Below are positions 26,577 through 34,222 of a stretch of 64,000 bases of DNA, one piece after another. Origin of the DNA: Phycisphaerales bacterium (GTDB taxonomy: Bacteria > Planctomycetota > Phycisphaerae > Phycisphaerales > UBA1924); the NCBI GenBank assembly GCA_020847535.1, contig JADLBU010000053.1:1-64000 (forward strand). Direction: 5' to 3'. The notes under the pieces are model-generated. The model was not told where the DNA came from, made no database searches, and worked only from the letters and a program-made list of their open reading frames with translations. Both the position numbers and the translations under genes were made by a program. The stretch's first letter is position 1, and every line of letters starts with the position of its first letter.

Positions 26577-28871
26577 TCAGGCCAGGGCCGTCAGATCGTC
26601 CATCTTCCAGACATCACCGGGGCGCCAGGTGTAGCGCAGGATGGCGCCTGTGTCCGAAGCCCCGACGAGGCTGATCGCGGCCGCATCGCTGGTGACGCCG
26701 CGGATCGGGCCATCGGGGGGAATCGCGCCGGCGATCTCATCGCTGAGGGTGGCGATCAGCCAATCGGTCATGGTCGGCGCCCACCAGTACACACTGAGCT
26801 TGCCGTTGACATCGACACCGCAGATGTTCATCGCTCCCCACGGGGTCACGAAGCTGCTGATAGTCTCTCCCAGCAGCTTGGGGCCGTTGAACATCGCCGT
26901 CAGGTTGGTGGTCTGCCACTCTCCGCCGGGGACCCACCAGGTGGCGAGCAGGTCACCGGTGGCATCGACGCCGGCGAGGTTGATCGCACCCCACGAGGTG
27001 AGGAAGGGAGTCAGGCCGCCGGAGAGGGCCGAAGCGCCGGTGAGGGCGCTCAAGTTGTCCTCGCGCCAGAGCTCCATCCCGGGGGCCAACCAGATCGCCC
27101 GGATGTTGCCATCGGCATCGAGCCCGCAGATGTTCAGGGCATCCCACGAGGTCACGAAGCTGACCAGCTCACCGACGAACACGGGGGTGGCCTGGTCCTG
27201 CACCTTGAGGTCCTTGAGCGAGACGTTGCGGTAGCTCCAGTGGCCGAGGGTCTTCTGCGCGAGGTAGACCATGGACCCGTTGGAGGTCAGGCCCGCGAGG
27301 TAGACCGTGCCATCGGCGGATGTGAACTGCGTCAGGCCGGTCTTGATGGGTGCAGAACCGGCGACCTTGCTGCTGAGGTTGAAGCCGGTCCAGGTGCCGG
27401 TGGCGCTGCGCTTGAAGACGTACTCGCCCTTGCTGGACGAGACCGCTGCGTAGGTCAGGCCGTCGCGGACATCGGTCCAGGTCACGATGTTGCCGCGGAC
27501 CGAAGCGCCCTTCATGAGCTTGCTGAGCTCGATGAGCTTCCACGAGCCATCGGTGTGCTGCTCGATGGCGATCGCCTGGTTCTTCTCGTTGATGGTGGTT
27601 ACGACGATGATGTCGCCGTCACTGGTGGATGCGTTGACGACAGCACCATCGCGTGACTCATCCTTGTTGGATGTGTTGTCACCGCCACCGCCATCTCCAC
27701 CGCCATCTCCACCGCCATCTCCGCCGCCATCGTCGCCACCGCCGTCATCTCCACCACCGTCATCTCCACCTCCATCGTCACCGCCACCGTCATCGCCGCC
27801 GCCGTCATCCCCTCCGCCATCATCTCCGCCTCCGCCATCGCCGCCGCCGTCGTCTCCACCTCCACCGTCACCGCCCCCATCGTCTCCACCGCCGTCATCT
27901 CCGCCTCCATCACCGCCGCCGCCGTCATCCCCACCGCCGTCATCGCCACCACCGTCATCTCCACCTCCATCATCACCACCGCCATCGTCATCCGGGGGCG
28001 GGGGTGCAAATTCCGAAGCGCGGGCATCGGCCTTGACGTTCGCGTTCGTGACCGTGATCGGCATCGTCTTGATGTCGCCGGTGTTGAAGTCGGTGAACAG
28101 CAGCGTGTAGCTGCCGGCGGCGACCGCAATCTGGTAGTTGCCGGCGGCATCGGTGATGTAGGTGTCCACGACATCCCCATCACCATCGATGACATCCAAG
28201 CGGACATCCCCGAGCCCTTCCCCGGGGTTGTAGAACTGGTCGCTGTTGAGATCGTTGTACACGACCCCCAGCACGAACAGGTCCGGGAACTGGCCCTGGT
28301 AGCCGAACATCTCCGTGTGATAGACACCCCAGGGATCCCCTTCGATCGTCGGGTAGCCGGCGCCGAAGCCGAACTCGGTGTACTTGAAGCTGTCATCGAA
28401 GTCGGCGTGCAGGCTCAGGACGTTGAGGCGGTGCTCGATCGATGTCAGCCAGGCGGTGTGCAGGGCATCAATGGATGTGTAACCGGCGGCGATGTTCTCG
28501 CCGGCGGAGAAGCTGTATCCCTGCTCGTTGGCGCGGTTGGTGGGATCGAGCCCGTCGAGGTTGATGTGGTCGAAGAACCCCTTGTCGGCCATGTCCTGGC
28601 TGTGGAGCCGGGCGGCGATCGTGAGGTCGGCGTTGAGGGCGAGCGGTTCCTGGGGAATCAGCCGGGCAAGCTGTCCGCTGGAGAGATCGGCCGTCAGGTC
28701 GATGCCCAGGCGAGCGGCCTCGGCGGCGGGGTTGGCGCGGGCGCGGTTGACCAGCTCGAGGAGGTAGACCTCATCGGCGGACCAGGCGAACAGGAGCTGT
28801 CGCTGCTCGAGTCGTTCGAGGCCTGCGTTGCAGGTGAGCGCGCGGACGGATCGCTTGGCGTGAAGGTTCAC
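26577..28871 (-). CDS. secreted CAP/SCP-domain protein with Asp/Gly linker and C-terminal repeat domain
   Basis: 764 residues. The N-terminus LERLEQRQLLFA (18-29) is a LEPR-XLL-like export/sorting motif. A CAP/SCP (YkwD-like) domain spans about 30-190, with LLELVNRARANPAAEAARLG, HSQDMADKGFFDHIN, GENIAAGY and HRLNVL. An SdrD-B-like segment (about 200-280) has GVVYNDLNSDQFYNPGEG. About 105 residues of Asp/Gly repeats follow, then a propeller-like repeat region (about 400-760) with several copies of a W-A-x-N-ICGVD pattern. GTG 28871 is the apparent start. A GGAGG-led mini-ORF (ATG at 28882) ends in a TGA overlapping this GTG, so coupling or a frame error is possible. Confidence 0.85.
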   Translation of the reverse strand: MNLHAKRSVRALTCNAGLERLEQRQLLFAWSADEVYLLELVNRARANPAAEAARLGIDLTADLSSGQLARLIPQEPLALNADLTIAARLHSQDMADKGFFDHINLDGLDPTNRANEQGYSFSAGENIAAGYTSIDALHTAWLTSIEHRLNVLSLHADFDDSFKYTEFGFGAGYPTIEGDPWGVYHTEMFGYQGQFPDLFVLGVVYNDLNSDQFYNPGEGLGDVRLDVIDGDGDVVDTYITDAAGNYQIAVAAGSYTLLFTDFNTGDIKTMPITVTNANVKADARASEFAPPPPDDDGGGDDGGGDDGGGDDGGGDDGGGGDGGGDDGGGDDGGGDGGGGDDGGGDGGGGDDGGGDDGGGDDGGGDDGGGDDGGGDDGGGDDGGGDGGGDGGGDGGGGDNTSNKDESRDGAVVNASTSDGDIIVVTTINEKNQAIAIEQHTDGSWKLIELSKLMKGASVRGNIVTWTDVRDGLTYAAVSSSKGEYVFKRSATGTWTGFNLSSKVAGSAPIKTGLTQFTSADGTVYLAGLTSNGSMVYLAQKTLGHWSYRNVSLKDLKVQDQATPVFVGELVSFVTSWDALNICGLDADGNIRAIWLAPGMELWREDNLSALTGASALSGGLTPFLTSWGAINLAGVDATGDLLATWWVPGGEWQTTNLTAMFNGPKLLGETISSFVTPWGAMNICGVDVNGKLSVYWWAPTMTDWLIATLSDEIAGAIPPDGPIRGVTSDAAAISLVGASDTGAILRYTWRPGDVWKMDDLTALA
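27679..27992. repeat. Asp/Gly-encoding microsatellite inside the CAP protein gene
   Basis: About 315 bp of degenerate 9-15 bp units encode (DDGGG)n with occasional DGGG and DGGGG variants. The unit is highly slippage-prone, and the resulting acidic flexible linker probably varies in length between strains. Codons vary among GGC/GGT/GGA and GAC/GAT, so repeats are not identical at the DNA level. Confidence 0.9.
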
Positions 28872-29138
28872 GCGGTATTCATCGGCCCTCCGCGGGGATT
28901 CCCGGTCCGTCTGTAGGGAGTGGCGATCTCTCGGACGTTGGTACGTGCCTGCCGCGCGATGCGGACCAAGGGCACGAGGTATGCGATCTCGATGATCGCT
29001 GCGGGGTCGGCGATCCGGCTGGAAAACGCCCCATTGCCAAACCAGCGGATGTATTCTCGTGTGCGTGCCGGATCGCTCATACCGTGCTTGCCCACGCCCG
29101 AAAACGCGGGGGATCAGCTACCATGCCCCCAACACGCC

Positions 29139-30221
29139 ATGACTGCAAACCCCCACGCGCCGTTATCAGCTCCGACACCCGCCGAATTCGGCTCACCCGA
29201 AGAGGTGCGGCTCGCCGCCGATCGGTTCCGATCCGATTTCGCTGCCGTTCGCGACCAGGTCGGACGGATCGTGGTCGGCCAGCAAGGGACGGTCGAGAGC
29301 GTCCTGATCTGCCTCTTCGTCGGCGGGCACGTGCTCCTGGAGGGTGTCCCGGGGATCGGCAAGACGCTGCTGGTGCGCACGCTGGCGCGGGCGCTGAACC
29401 TGTCGTTCGGTCGCGTGCAGTTCACGCCTGACCTGATGCCCGCGGATGTGACCGGCACCACGATCGTCGTCGAGGCCGATGGCAAGGATGGCCGGCGCGA
29501 GCGCAGGTTCCAGTTCCAGCCCGGCCCGGTGTTTGCCCAGATCCTGCTCGCCGATGAGATCAACCGGGCGACGCCCAAGACCCAGTCAGCCCTTCTGGAG
29601 GCGATGCAGGAGCGTGCGGTGACGGTGGGGGGGCATACGCACATGCTGCCGGCGCCGTTCCTGGTGATGGCGACCCAGAACCCGGTGGAGCAGGAGGGGA
29701 CGTACCCGCTCCCCGAAGCGCAGCTCGACCGGTTCTTCTTCAAGCTCCTGGTGCTGTCGCCATCCCGCGCGGATCTGGCCGAGATCCTGACGCGAACGAC
29801 CGGGGCGATCGGAGGCGATATCCAGCCCGTGCTGGATGCATCGGCAATCCTGGCCCACCAGCGGCTGGTGCGGCAGGTGGAGATCGCCGGGCACATCCAG
29901 GACTACGCGGTCCGGCTGGTGCTGGCGACCCAACCTTCAGCGTTGATCCCATCTGGAGAAATGAGCTTTGCGCCGCCGACGGTGAACCAGTACGTGCGGC
30001 TGGGAGCCTCCCCACGAGCTGCCCAGGCGATCGTGCTCGCCGGCAAGTGCCGGGCGCTTCTCGATGGCCGTGCGGCGGTCTCGACCGAGGACATCCGGGA
30101 ATCAGCGGCGGCAGCGCTGCGGCACCGGATCATCCTGAACTTCGAAGCGCACGCCGAGGGTGTGACGACGGACACGATCGTCGAGAACATCGTCTCGACG
30201 CTGCCGTTACAGGTTGGGTAG
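29139..30221 (+). CDS. MoxR-family AAA ATPase
   Basis: 360 residues. Walker A GVPGIGKT, Walker B LLADEINR, sensor-1 MATQNPVEQEGTYPLPEAQL and the pre-sensor ALLEAMQERAVT are all typical of MoxR ATPases. These chaperone-like ATPases normally act on VWA/DUF58 proteins, but no such gene adjoins here, so this copy is an orphan in the window. ATG 29139 is chosen because the family begins shortly after it; upstream in-frame sequence looks non-coding. No good Shine-Dalgarno is present. A short CACAGAG-type repeat follows. Confidence 0.94.
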   Translation: MTANPHAPLSAPTPAEFGSPEEVRLAADRFRSDFAAVRDQVGRIVVGQQGTVESVLICLFVGGHVLLEGVPGIGKTLLVRTLARALNLSFGRVQFTPDLMPADVTGTTIVVEADGKDGRRERRFQFQPGPVFAQILLADEINRATPKTQSALLEAMQERAVTVGGHTHMLPAPFLVMATQNPVEQEGTYPLPEAQLDRFFFKLLVLSPSRADLAEILTRTTGAIGGDIQPVLDASAILAHQRLVRQVEIAGHIQDYAVRLVLATQPSALIPSGEMSFAPPTVNQYVRLGASPRAAQAIVLAGKCRALLDGRAAVSTEDIRESAAAALRHRIILNFEAHAEGVTTDTIVENIVSTLPLQVG

Positions 30222-30237
30222 TGCGAAATCAATGCTG

Positions 30238-30313
30238 GAACGCGGAGGACGCAGAGTTCGCAGAGAAATCAAGAAACCCGCCTTGTTCTTCCCCTCAGAG
30301 ACCTCTGCGTTCC
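30238..30313. repeat. short CGCAGAG inverted repeat (compact variant)
   Basis: GGAACGCGGAGGACGCAGAG (30238-30257) is matched by CTCTGCGTTCC (30303-30313) across a 45-bp centre. It uses the same CGCAGAG/CTCTGCG words as the half copy at 34136 and resembles the longer copies elsewhere. It lies between convergent moxR-like and deaminase genes. Confidence 0.65.
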
Positions 30314-30323
30314 AATGTGTGAC

Positions 30324-30794
30324 CTAGTACGCCCTCCCGCTCGCTCGCTTCCATTCATCAAAGAGCGCAGCGCACAGCGGCGTCAAGAGCCCGGTTCGCG
30401 TGACCACCTTGCTCCCACCCTCCTTGAGCAGCCGATCGCAGGGGAAGCTGATCTCTGTGAAGCCCGCATCGGTCGCATCGGCGATCGTGGCGCCGTAGGC
30501 GACGCTCTGGAGCCCGGACCAGTGGATCGCCGCCGCGCACATCGGGCACGGCTCGCAGGTTGTGTACATCCGGCATCCATCCAGCTTGATCGCCTGGAGC
30601 TTGCCGCAGGCGTTGCGGATGCAGGTGACCTCGGCGTGGGCGGTGGGGTCGATGGTGAGCCAGACGAGGTTGTGGGAGGCGGCGATCAGGTCGTCCCCGC
30701 GGACGATGACCGCCCCGAAGGGAGATTGCCCGGCCCGGATGCTCCGCTGGGCCTGGAGGATCGCCAGGCCCATCCAGTGTTCATCGCTGTGCAT
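30324..30794 (-). CDS. nucleoside/nucleobase deaminase (CMP/dCMP deaminase fold)
   Basis: 156 residues. The zinc-site motifs are HAE (in DPTAHAEVTCIRNAC) and PCPMC (in YTTCEPCPMCAAAIHWSG). The pattern and length are closest to guanine deaminase / tRNA-adenosine deaminase-like proteins. The N-terminal GQSPFGAVIVRG fits that group. It should hydrolyse an amino group from a purine or pyrimidine; the exact substrate is not clear. It lies 36 bp after the glycosyltransferase gene on the same strand. Confidence 0.9.
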   Translation of the reverse strand: MHSDEHWMGLAILQAQRSIRAGQSPFGAVIVRGDDLIAASHNLVWLTIDPTAHAEVTCIRNACGKLQAIKLDGCRMYTTCEPCPMCAAAIHWSGLQSVAYGATIADATDAGFTEISFPCDRLLKEGGSKVVTRTGLLTPLCAALFDEWKRASGRAY

Positions 30795-30830
30795 GGGTGG
30801 AGAGTATGGCGAGCGGGGAACGGGATACGG

Positions 30831-31754
30831 CTAGCGGTGAAGCATGCGCCGGAGTCGGGCCTTCATGGGGAGCGATATCCCGTGCGCTCTTGCCGCGTCG
30901 AGAAGAATCCGCCACGAATGAGCGTCAACCCCGGTCTTCGCGGCGTTGTTGATGAGCCAGCGAGTCGCCTCGCGGAGGTGCTCGGTGGCGATCGGGTCCG
31001 TGTAGCGGTTGAGCATCACGATGTGATCGTTGATGCGGCGGGCGTAATGGGCCGGCGAGGTCAAGTTCGTGGCGTTGTCGTGGATCGCGACCCACAGCGC
31101 GGGATGAGAGTTGATCGCCAGACCCCCGAACGAGGCGACCTTGTGCAGAAAATCACGGTCCTCGCCCAGCTTGAGAGAGGTGTTGAATCTGATGCCGGCA
31201 TCCAGGGCAGCGCGGCTCACGATCGAGCCCGAAGCTCCGAAGAGTCCGATCGGGCGAAGCACGTGCGAGGGGTGAGGCAGCTTCTGATCGGCCCATTCCG
31301 GGGGGACACTCTTGTGCTCGGTGTGGTTGGGGCTGCGCGTGTGGATGCGGGCAGAGACCACGCCCGCGGTCCCGAGCCTGGCCATTGTGTGAACGGCGGC
31401 GAAGATGCCGCTGGGAATCAGCGTGTCGTCATCGTCGATAAAGCAGACGGCCGCACCGGTGCCGGCGGCGATACCCGTATTGCGGGCGGCCGCGGGTCCG
31501 GCGTTCTCCTGCCGGATGAGCCGAGCCTTGCTTGAGATCCTTGCGAGCCAGCCCGATTCGACCAGCCTTGGCGAGCCGTCATCGACGACGATGACATCTC
31601 GGAGGCTCGGGCAGTCGAGGGCGGATCGGATGGTCTGGGCGAGCCGGCCGGGGGGGGCGTTGTAGGTGGGGATCACGATGTCCAGCGATTCGGGAGGGTT
31701 TGCCGAGGGGTCGGCGTGCCCGCCGGAGGGAATTGAGCCGGGCGCTGGTTGCAT
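30831..31754 (-). CDS. family 2 glycosyltransferase
   Basis: 307 residues. GT-A fold motifs are present: DIVIPTYNAPPGRLAQTIRS at the start, VIVVDDGSP, ENAGPAAARNTGIAAG, and FIDDDD as the DxD metal site. GLFGASGSIVSRAAL and KLGEDRDFLHKV follow, where ED is the likely catalytic base region. It transfers a sugar from a nucleotide sugar to an unknown acceptor. It is soluble, with no membrane helix. It is divergent from rsfS with 26 bp between starts, so promoters must overlap. Confidence 0.88.
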   Translation of the reverse strand: MQPAPGSIPSGGHADPSANPPESLDIVIPTYNAPPGRLAQTIRSALDCPSLRDVIVVDDGSPRLVESGWLARISSKARLIRQENAGPAAARNTGIAAGTGAAVCFIDDDDTLIPSGIFAAVHTMARLGTAGVVSARIHTRSPNHTEHKSVPPEWADQKLPHPSHVLRPIGLFGASGSIVSRAALDAGIRFNTSLKLGEDRDFLHKVASFGGLAINSHPALWVAIHDNATNLTSPAHYARRINDHIVMLNRYTDPIATEHLREATRWLINNAAKTGVDAHSWRILLDAARAHGISLPMKARLRRMLHR

Positions 31755-31780
31755 CCTGAGAAGGCTATCCTTGCGGGCTC

Positions 31781-32224
31781 ATGGCCAAGGCAACACTCCC
31801 CGGCGTACAGGAAGAAAATCGTCCACCCAAGCGACAGACCAGCCCGCAGAGCGCGCAGGACTTCGTCGTCGATCTGGCGCGGCTGCTCCACGATGACAAG
31901 TGCACCGATGTGGTCGTGCTGGACATCCGGGGAGTCTCCCAGCTCACCGACTTCATCGTGATCGCCTCGGGCACCTCCGACCGGCAGATGAAATCATCCC
32001 TGGATGATGCCGGCAAGCTCGGGGAGACGCGGGGATTCCCGGCCTTTCGGACCTCGGTGGATGCCCGGACGACCTGGGGTGTGGTCGACTTCGTCGATGC
32101 CATCGTGCATGTCTTCGAGCCCAACACCCGGGCCCACTATGACCTGGAGATGATGTGGGGGGATGCCCCCCGGATCCCCTGGGAGCGGCCCGAGCAGGTC
32201 TCGCGCAACCGGGCAGGCCTCTAG
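31781..32224 (+). CDS. rsfS: ribosomal silencing factor RsfS
   Basis: 147 residues. The RsfS/Iojap core (about 25-130) includes ALLHDDKCTDVVVLDIRGVS (the run begins ARLLHDDK), DFIVIASGTSDRQMKS, the WGVVDFVDAIVHVF segment and the closing YDLEMMWGDAP. It binds ribosomal protein uL14 and blocks subunit joining during starvation. The first 25 residues are a variable extension. It is followed after 80 bp by aroB in the same direction. Confidence 0.93.
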   Translation: MAKATLPGVQEENRPPKRQTSPQSAQDFVVDLARLLHDDKCTDVVVLDIRGVSQLTDFIVIASGTSDRQMKSSLDDAGKLGETRGFPAFRTSVDARTTWGVVDFVDAIVHVFEPNTRAHYDLEMMWGDAPRIPWERPEQVSRNRAGL

Positions 32225-32304
32225 GGCTGGGCTGTAGACGTTCGCCGTTATTTGGGACGTGGATTTGGCTGGGGAGCGGGGGCTGGACGGTCGATGTCTG
32301 AACC

Positions 32305-33525
32305 ATGTCCTGCGTCCCCGTGACAACCTCCTCGGCCCGATACGAGGTTCTGATCGATCGCGGACTGATCGGCCGGCTGGGCGAGATTACCGTTGAGCGG
32401 CTGGCTCCCCGGAAGGCGCGGCGAGCGTTCCTGGCCTTCGATTCCAACGTTCCGGCTTCGGTCGTCGAGGCGGCGAGCGGATCGCTGCGGGCGGCGGGGC
32501 ATGAGGTGTCCAGCGCGGGACTGGTCGCCACCGAAATCAACAAGTCGATGACCGAGCTTGATCGCCTGCTGGTGGCGATCGCCGAGAGCAGGCACGAGCG
32601 ATTCGAGCCTGTGATAGCGCTGGGCGGCGGCATCGTCGGGGATCTGGCGGGTTTTGCGGCGGCGAGCTATCGGCGCGGGGTGCCGGTGGTGCAGTGCCCG
32701 ACGACGCTGTTGTCGATGGTGGATGCCTCGGTGGGTGGGAAGACAGGAGTGAACCTGTCGGCCGTGGGTGGGGATGGTGGTGAGGAGACGCTGAAGAAGA
32801 ACCTGGTCGGGGCGTTTCACCAGCCGCTGGTCGTGCTCGCCGATGTCTCGACGCTCGATTCGCTGCCGGATCGGCATTTCCGCGCGGGACTCGCCGAGTG
32901 CATCAAGCACGGGATGATCGCCGCGGGGCTGGGTTTCGGTGGGGGTTCAGGTGGCGACTCTGGCCACAACGATGTCGGGCTCTTTGATTGGACGCTGACG
33001 AGCATGGCGGGGCTCCTGAAGCGCAGCGCTGCCCCGCTCGCCGAGCTCATCCGCCGCAACGTCGCCGTCAAGGCGGCGGTGGTGGGGACCGATGAACGCG
33101 AGGAATTGCCCTCACACCAGGGCGGCAGGGCGCTGCTCAATCTCGGGCACACGTTCGGGCACGCGATCGAAACGCTGCGGAACCTGTCGCCGGATGGGCG
33201 GATGGAGAACGCGCCGCTGCATCACGGGGAGGCGGTGGGGATCGGCCTGATCGCGGCGAGCCATTGCGCAGCGGCAGCGCGGCTGTGCTCGGCGAGCCTG
33301 CCACGTACCGTCGAGTCGGCGGTCACCGGTGCGGGGCTGCCGACGAAGCTCGCGGGCCTGCCCAGCGCGGAGCGCCTGCTGGAGCTGATGTCGCACGATA
33401 AGAAGGTGGTGGGGGGCAAGCTGCGGCTTGTGCTGCCCAGCGGGGATCGGATCGGTGTGTGCAGGGTGGTGGAGGATGTCGATCCGAAGGCGATTGGGGC
33501 GGGGTGGGATGCGGTGCGGGTGTAG
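32305..33525 (+). CDS. aroB: 3-dehydroquinate synthase
   Basis: 406 residues, about 40 longer than usual. Motifs are ALGGGIVGDLAGFAAASYRR, CPTTLLSMVDASVGGKTGVN, AGLAECIKHGMI and the metal-site NLGHTFGHAIE, with HHGEAVGIGL. It converts DAHP to 3-dehydroquinate in the shikimate pathway, using NAD and a divalent metal. The extra length is mainly an insert (about 205-235, GLGFGGGSGGDSGHNDVGLF) in the C-domain and a longer linker near residue 150. The other pathway genes are not adjacent, but a fused aroDE lies at 61.7-63.5 kb. Confidence 0.97.
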   Translation: MSCVPVTTSSARYEVLIDRGLIGRLGEITVERLAPRKARRAFLAFDSNVPASVVEAASGSLRAAGHEVSSAGLVATEINKSMTELDRLLVAIAESRHERFEPVIALGGGIVGDLAGFAAASYRRGVPVVQCPTTLLSMVDASVGGKTGVNLSAVGGDGGEETLKKNLVGAFHQPLVVLADVSTLDSLPDRHFRAGLAECIKHGMIAAGLGFGGGSGGDSGHNDVGLFDWTLTSMAGLLKRSAAPLAELIRRNVAVKAAVVGTDEREELPSHQGGRALLNLGHTFGHAIETLRNLSPDGRMENAPLHHGEAVGIGLIAASHCAAAARLCSASLPRTVESAVTGAGLPTKLAGLPSAERLLELMSHDKKVVGGKLRLVLPSGDRIGVCRVVEDVDPKAIGAGWDAVRV

Positions 33526-33550
33526 CTGTTGCCGCCGCGAGAAATTGAAA

Positions 33551-33574
33551 CGGGGCCGGCATGTACCGGCCCCG
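33551..33574. terminator. bidirectional terminator hairpin after aroB
   Basis: CGGGGCCGG (33551-33559) and CCGGCCCCG (33566-33574) form a perfect 9-bp stem with a 6-nt loop. The minus strand continues TTTCAATTTC and the plus strand ATCAATAGTTATTT, so it may stop both aroB and the convergent small-gene pair. Confidence 0.7.
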
Positions 33575-33607
33575 ATCAATAGTTATTTCACTGCCGCGCG
33601 ACTGGGA

Positions 33608-33802
33608 TTAGATGCGTTTCAATTCCCAGATGACATCGCGACCGTTGATCTGCGGCAGCGTCTGGCCCTTCTGAAACGTACCGGTTCGCTGGTTCTCAGC
33701 AGGTGCTGGCGTTGTGCTCTTGTCTGCCCAGGAGTTGAAGATGTAGAAGCCCGTCTGCGGCGCAGGTGTCCCCGACTTGAACGTGTTCATGGTGGTTGTC
33801 AC
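33608..33802 (-). CDS. small YjzC-like protein, 64 residues
   Basis: GTG start at 33802, with GGAGG 8 nt upstream; its first bases overlap the stop of the preceding gene (GTGA). The sequence has SGTPAPQTGFYIF near the start and a closing FQKGQTLPQINGRDVIWELK. That is the G-x-x-AP-x-x-G-x-Y ... G-x-x-P-x-x-x-x-x-R-x-W pattern of YjzC-like small proteins. The function of that family is unknown. The overlap suggests it is translated together with the 86-residue protein. Local GC is lower than in the flanking genes. Confidence 0.65.
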   Translation of the reverse strand: MTTTMNTFKSGTPAPQTGFYIFNSWADKSTTPAPAENQRTGTFQKGQTLPQINGRDVIWELKRI

Positions 33803-34059
33803 TCGACATGCCTCCGATTGGGCGTTGACGCCCGTGTTGCGAGCTGCGAGCGGAATTCCTCATGCACGAGGCCGAGGGCCGCTCGTTTGTCGCCGCTGTC
33901 GGGGCCCCGAAGCAGGCTGAGATATAGTACGGAGAATGTGGTTAGCAGTTCCTTACCTAACGGCTGCGATTGATCATAAGTAGCTTCTCTACAGGCACTT
34001 GACCCGAGCGGCCGGATCGCGTCAGGGCTTCTCGCTGCCACACCTCTTACGAATGTCAT
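33799..34059 (-). CDS. hypothetical small protein, 86 residues, coupled to the YjzC-like gene
   Basis: The frame begins MTFVRGVAARSPDAIRPLGS and ends ...TPNRRHVE, with its TGA sharing bases with the GTG of the next gene. No family is recognised and no membrane helix is evident beyond a short apolar stretch (LLTTFSVLYLSLL). The start has no clear Shine-Dalgarno. The GTGA overlap is the main support for coding. Confidence 0.4.
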   Translation of the reverse strand: MTFVRGVAARSPDAIRPLGSSACREATYDQSQPLGKELLTTFSVLYLSLLRGPDSGDKRAALGLVHEEFRSQLATRASTPNRRHVE

Positions 34060-34135
34060 AACGGCTGGTGCGGGACGCGATTGGTGCCATTCGAGCGAAC
34101 GTTCGGCAGGCGTGATATCTACGTGCGGATCGTCG

Positions 34136-34177
34136 TTCTTTGCGCCTATTCCGTGATCTCTGCGCGCTCTGCGTTCA
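34136..34177. repeat. CACAGAG-type repeat, unpaired half copy
   Basis: TTCTTTGCGCCTATTCCGTG then ATCTCTGCGCGCTCTGCGTTCA shares the CTCTGCG words of the repeat at 30238. No complementary arm is seen within about 150 bp. It lies in the 163-bp gap between the small-gene pair and the aldehyde dehydrogenase stop, which otherwise holds nothing I can identify. Confidence 0.5.
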
Positions 34178-34222
34178 ATTGCAATTGCTATCCATACTCC
34201 CGAGCTTGCGCTCGGTGCTCTC

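Noticed and set aside
27679-27992. CRISPR-like regularity of the repeat tract
   Set aside because: Units are 9-15 bp without spacers and code for Asp/Gly in the frame of a protein.
27653-28036. His/Arg-rich and Pro/Ser-rich frames across the Asp/Gly tract
   Set aside because: They are readings of the microsatellite in other frames, not independent genes.
28868-29095. A 75-codon minus-strand frame whose TGA overlaps the CAP-gene GTG
   Set aside because: The overlap is tempting, but the sequence shows no family pattern and only a GGAGG near its last codons. It was left out as too uncertain.
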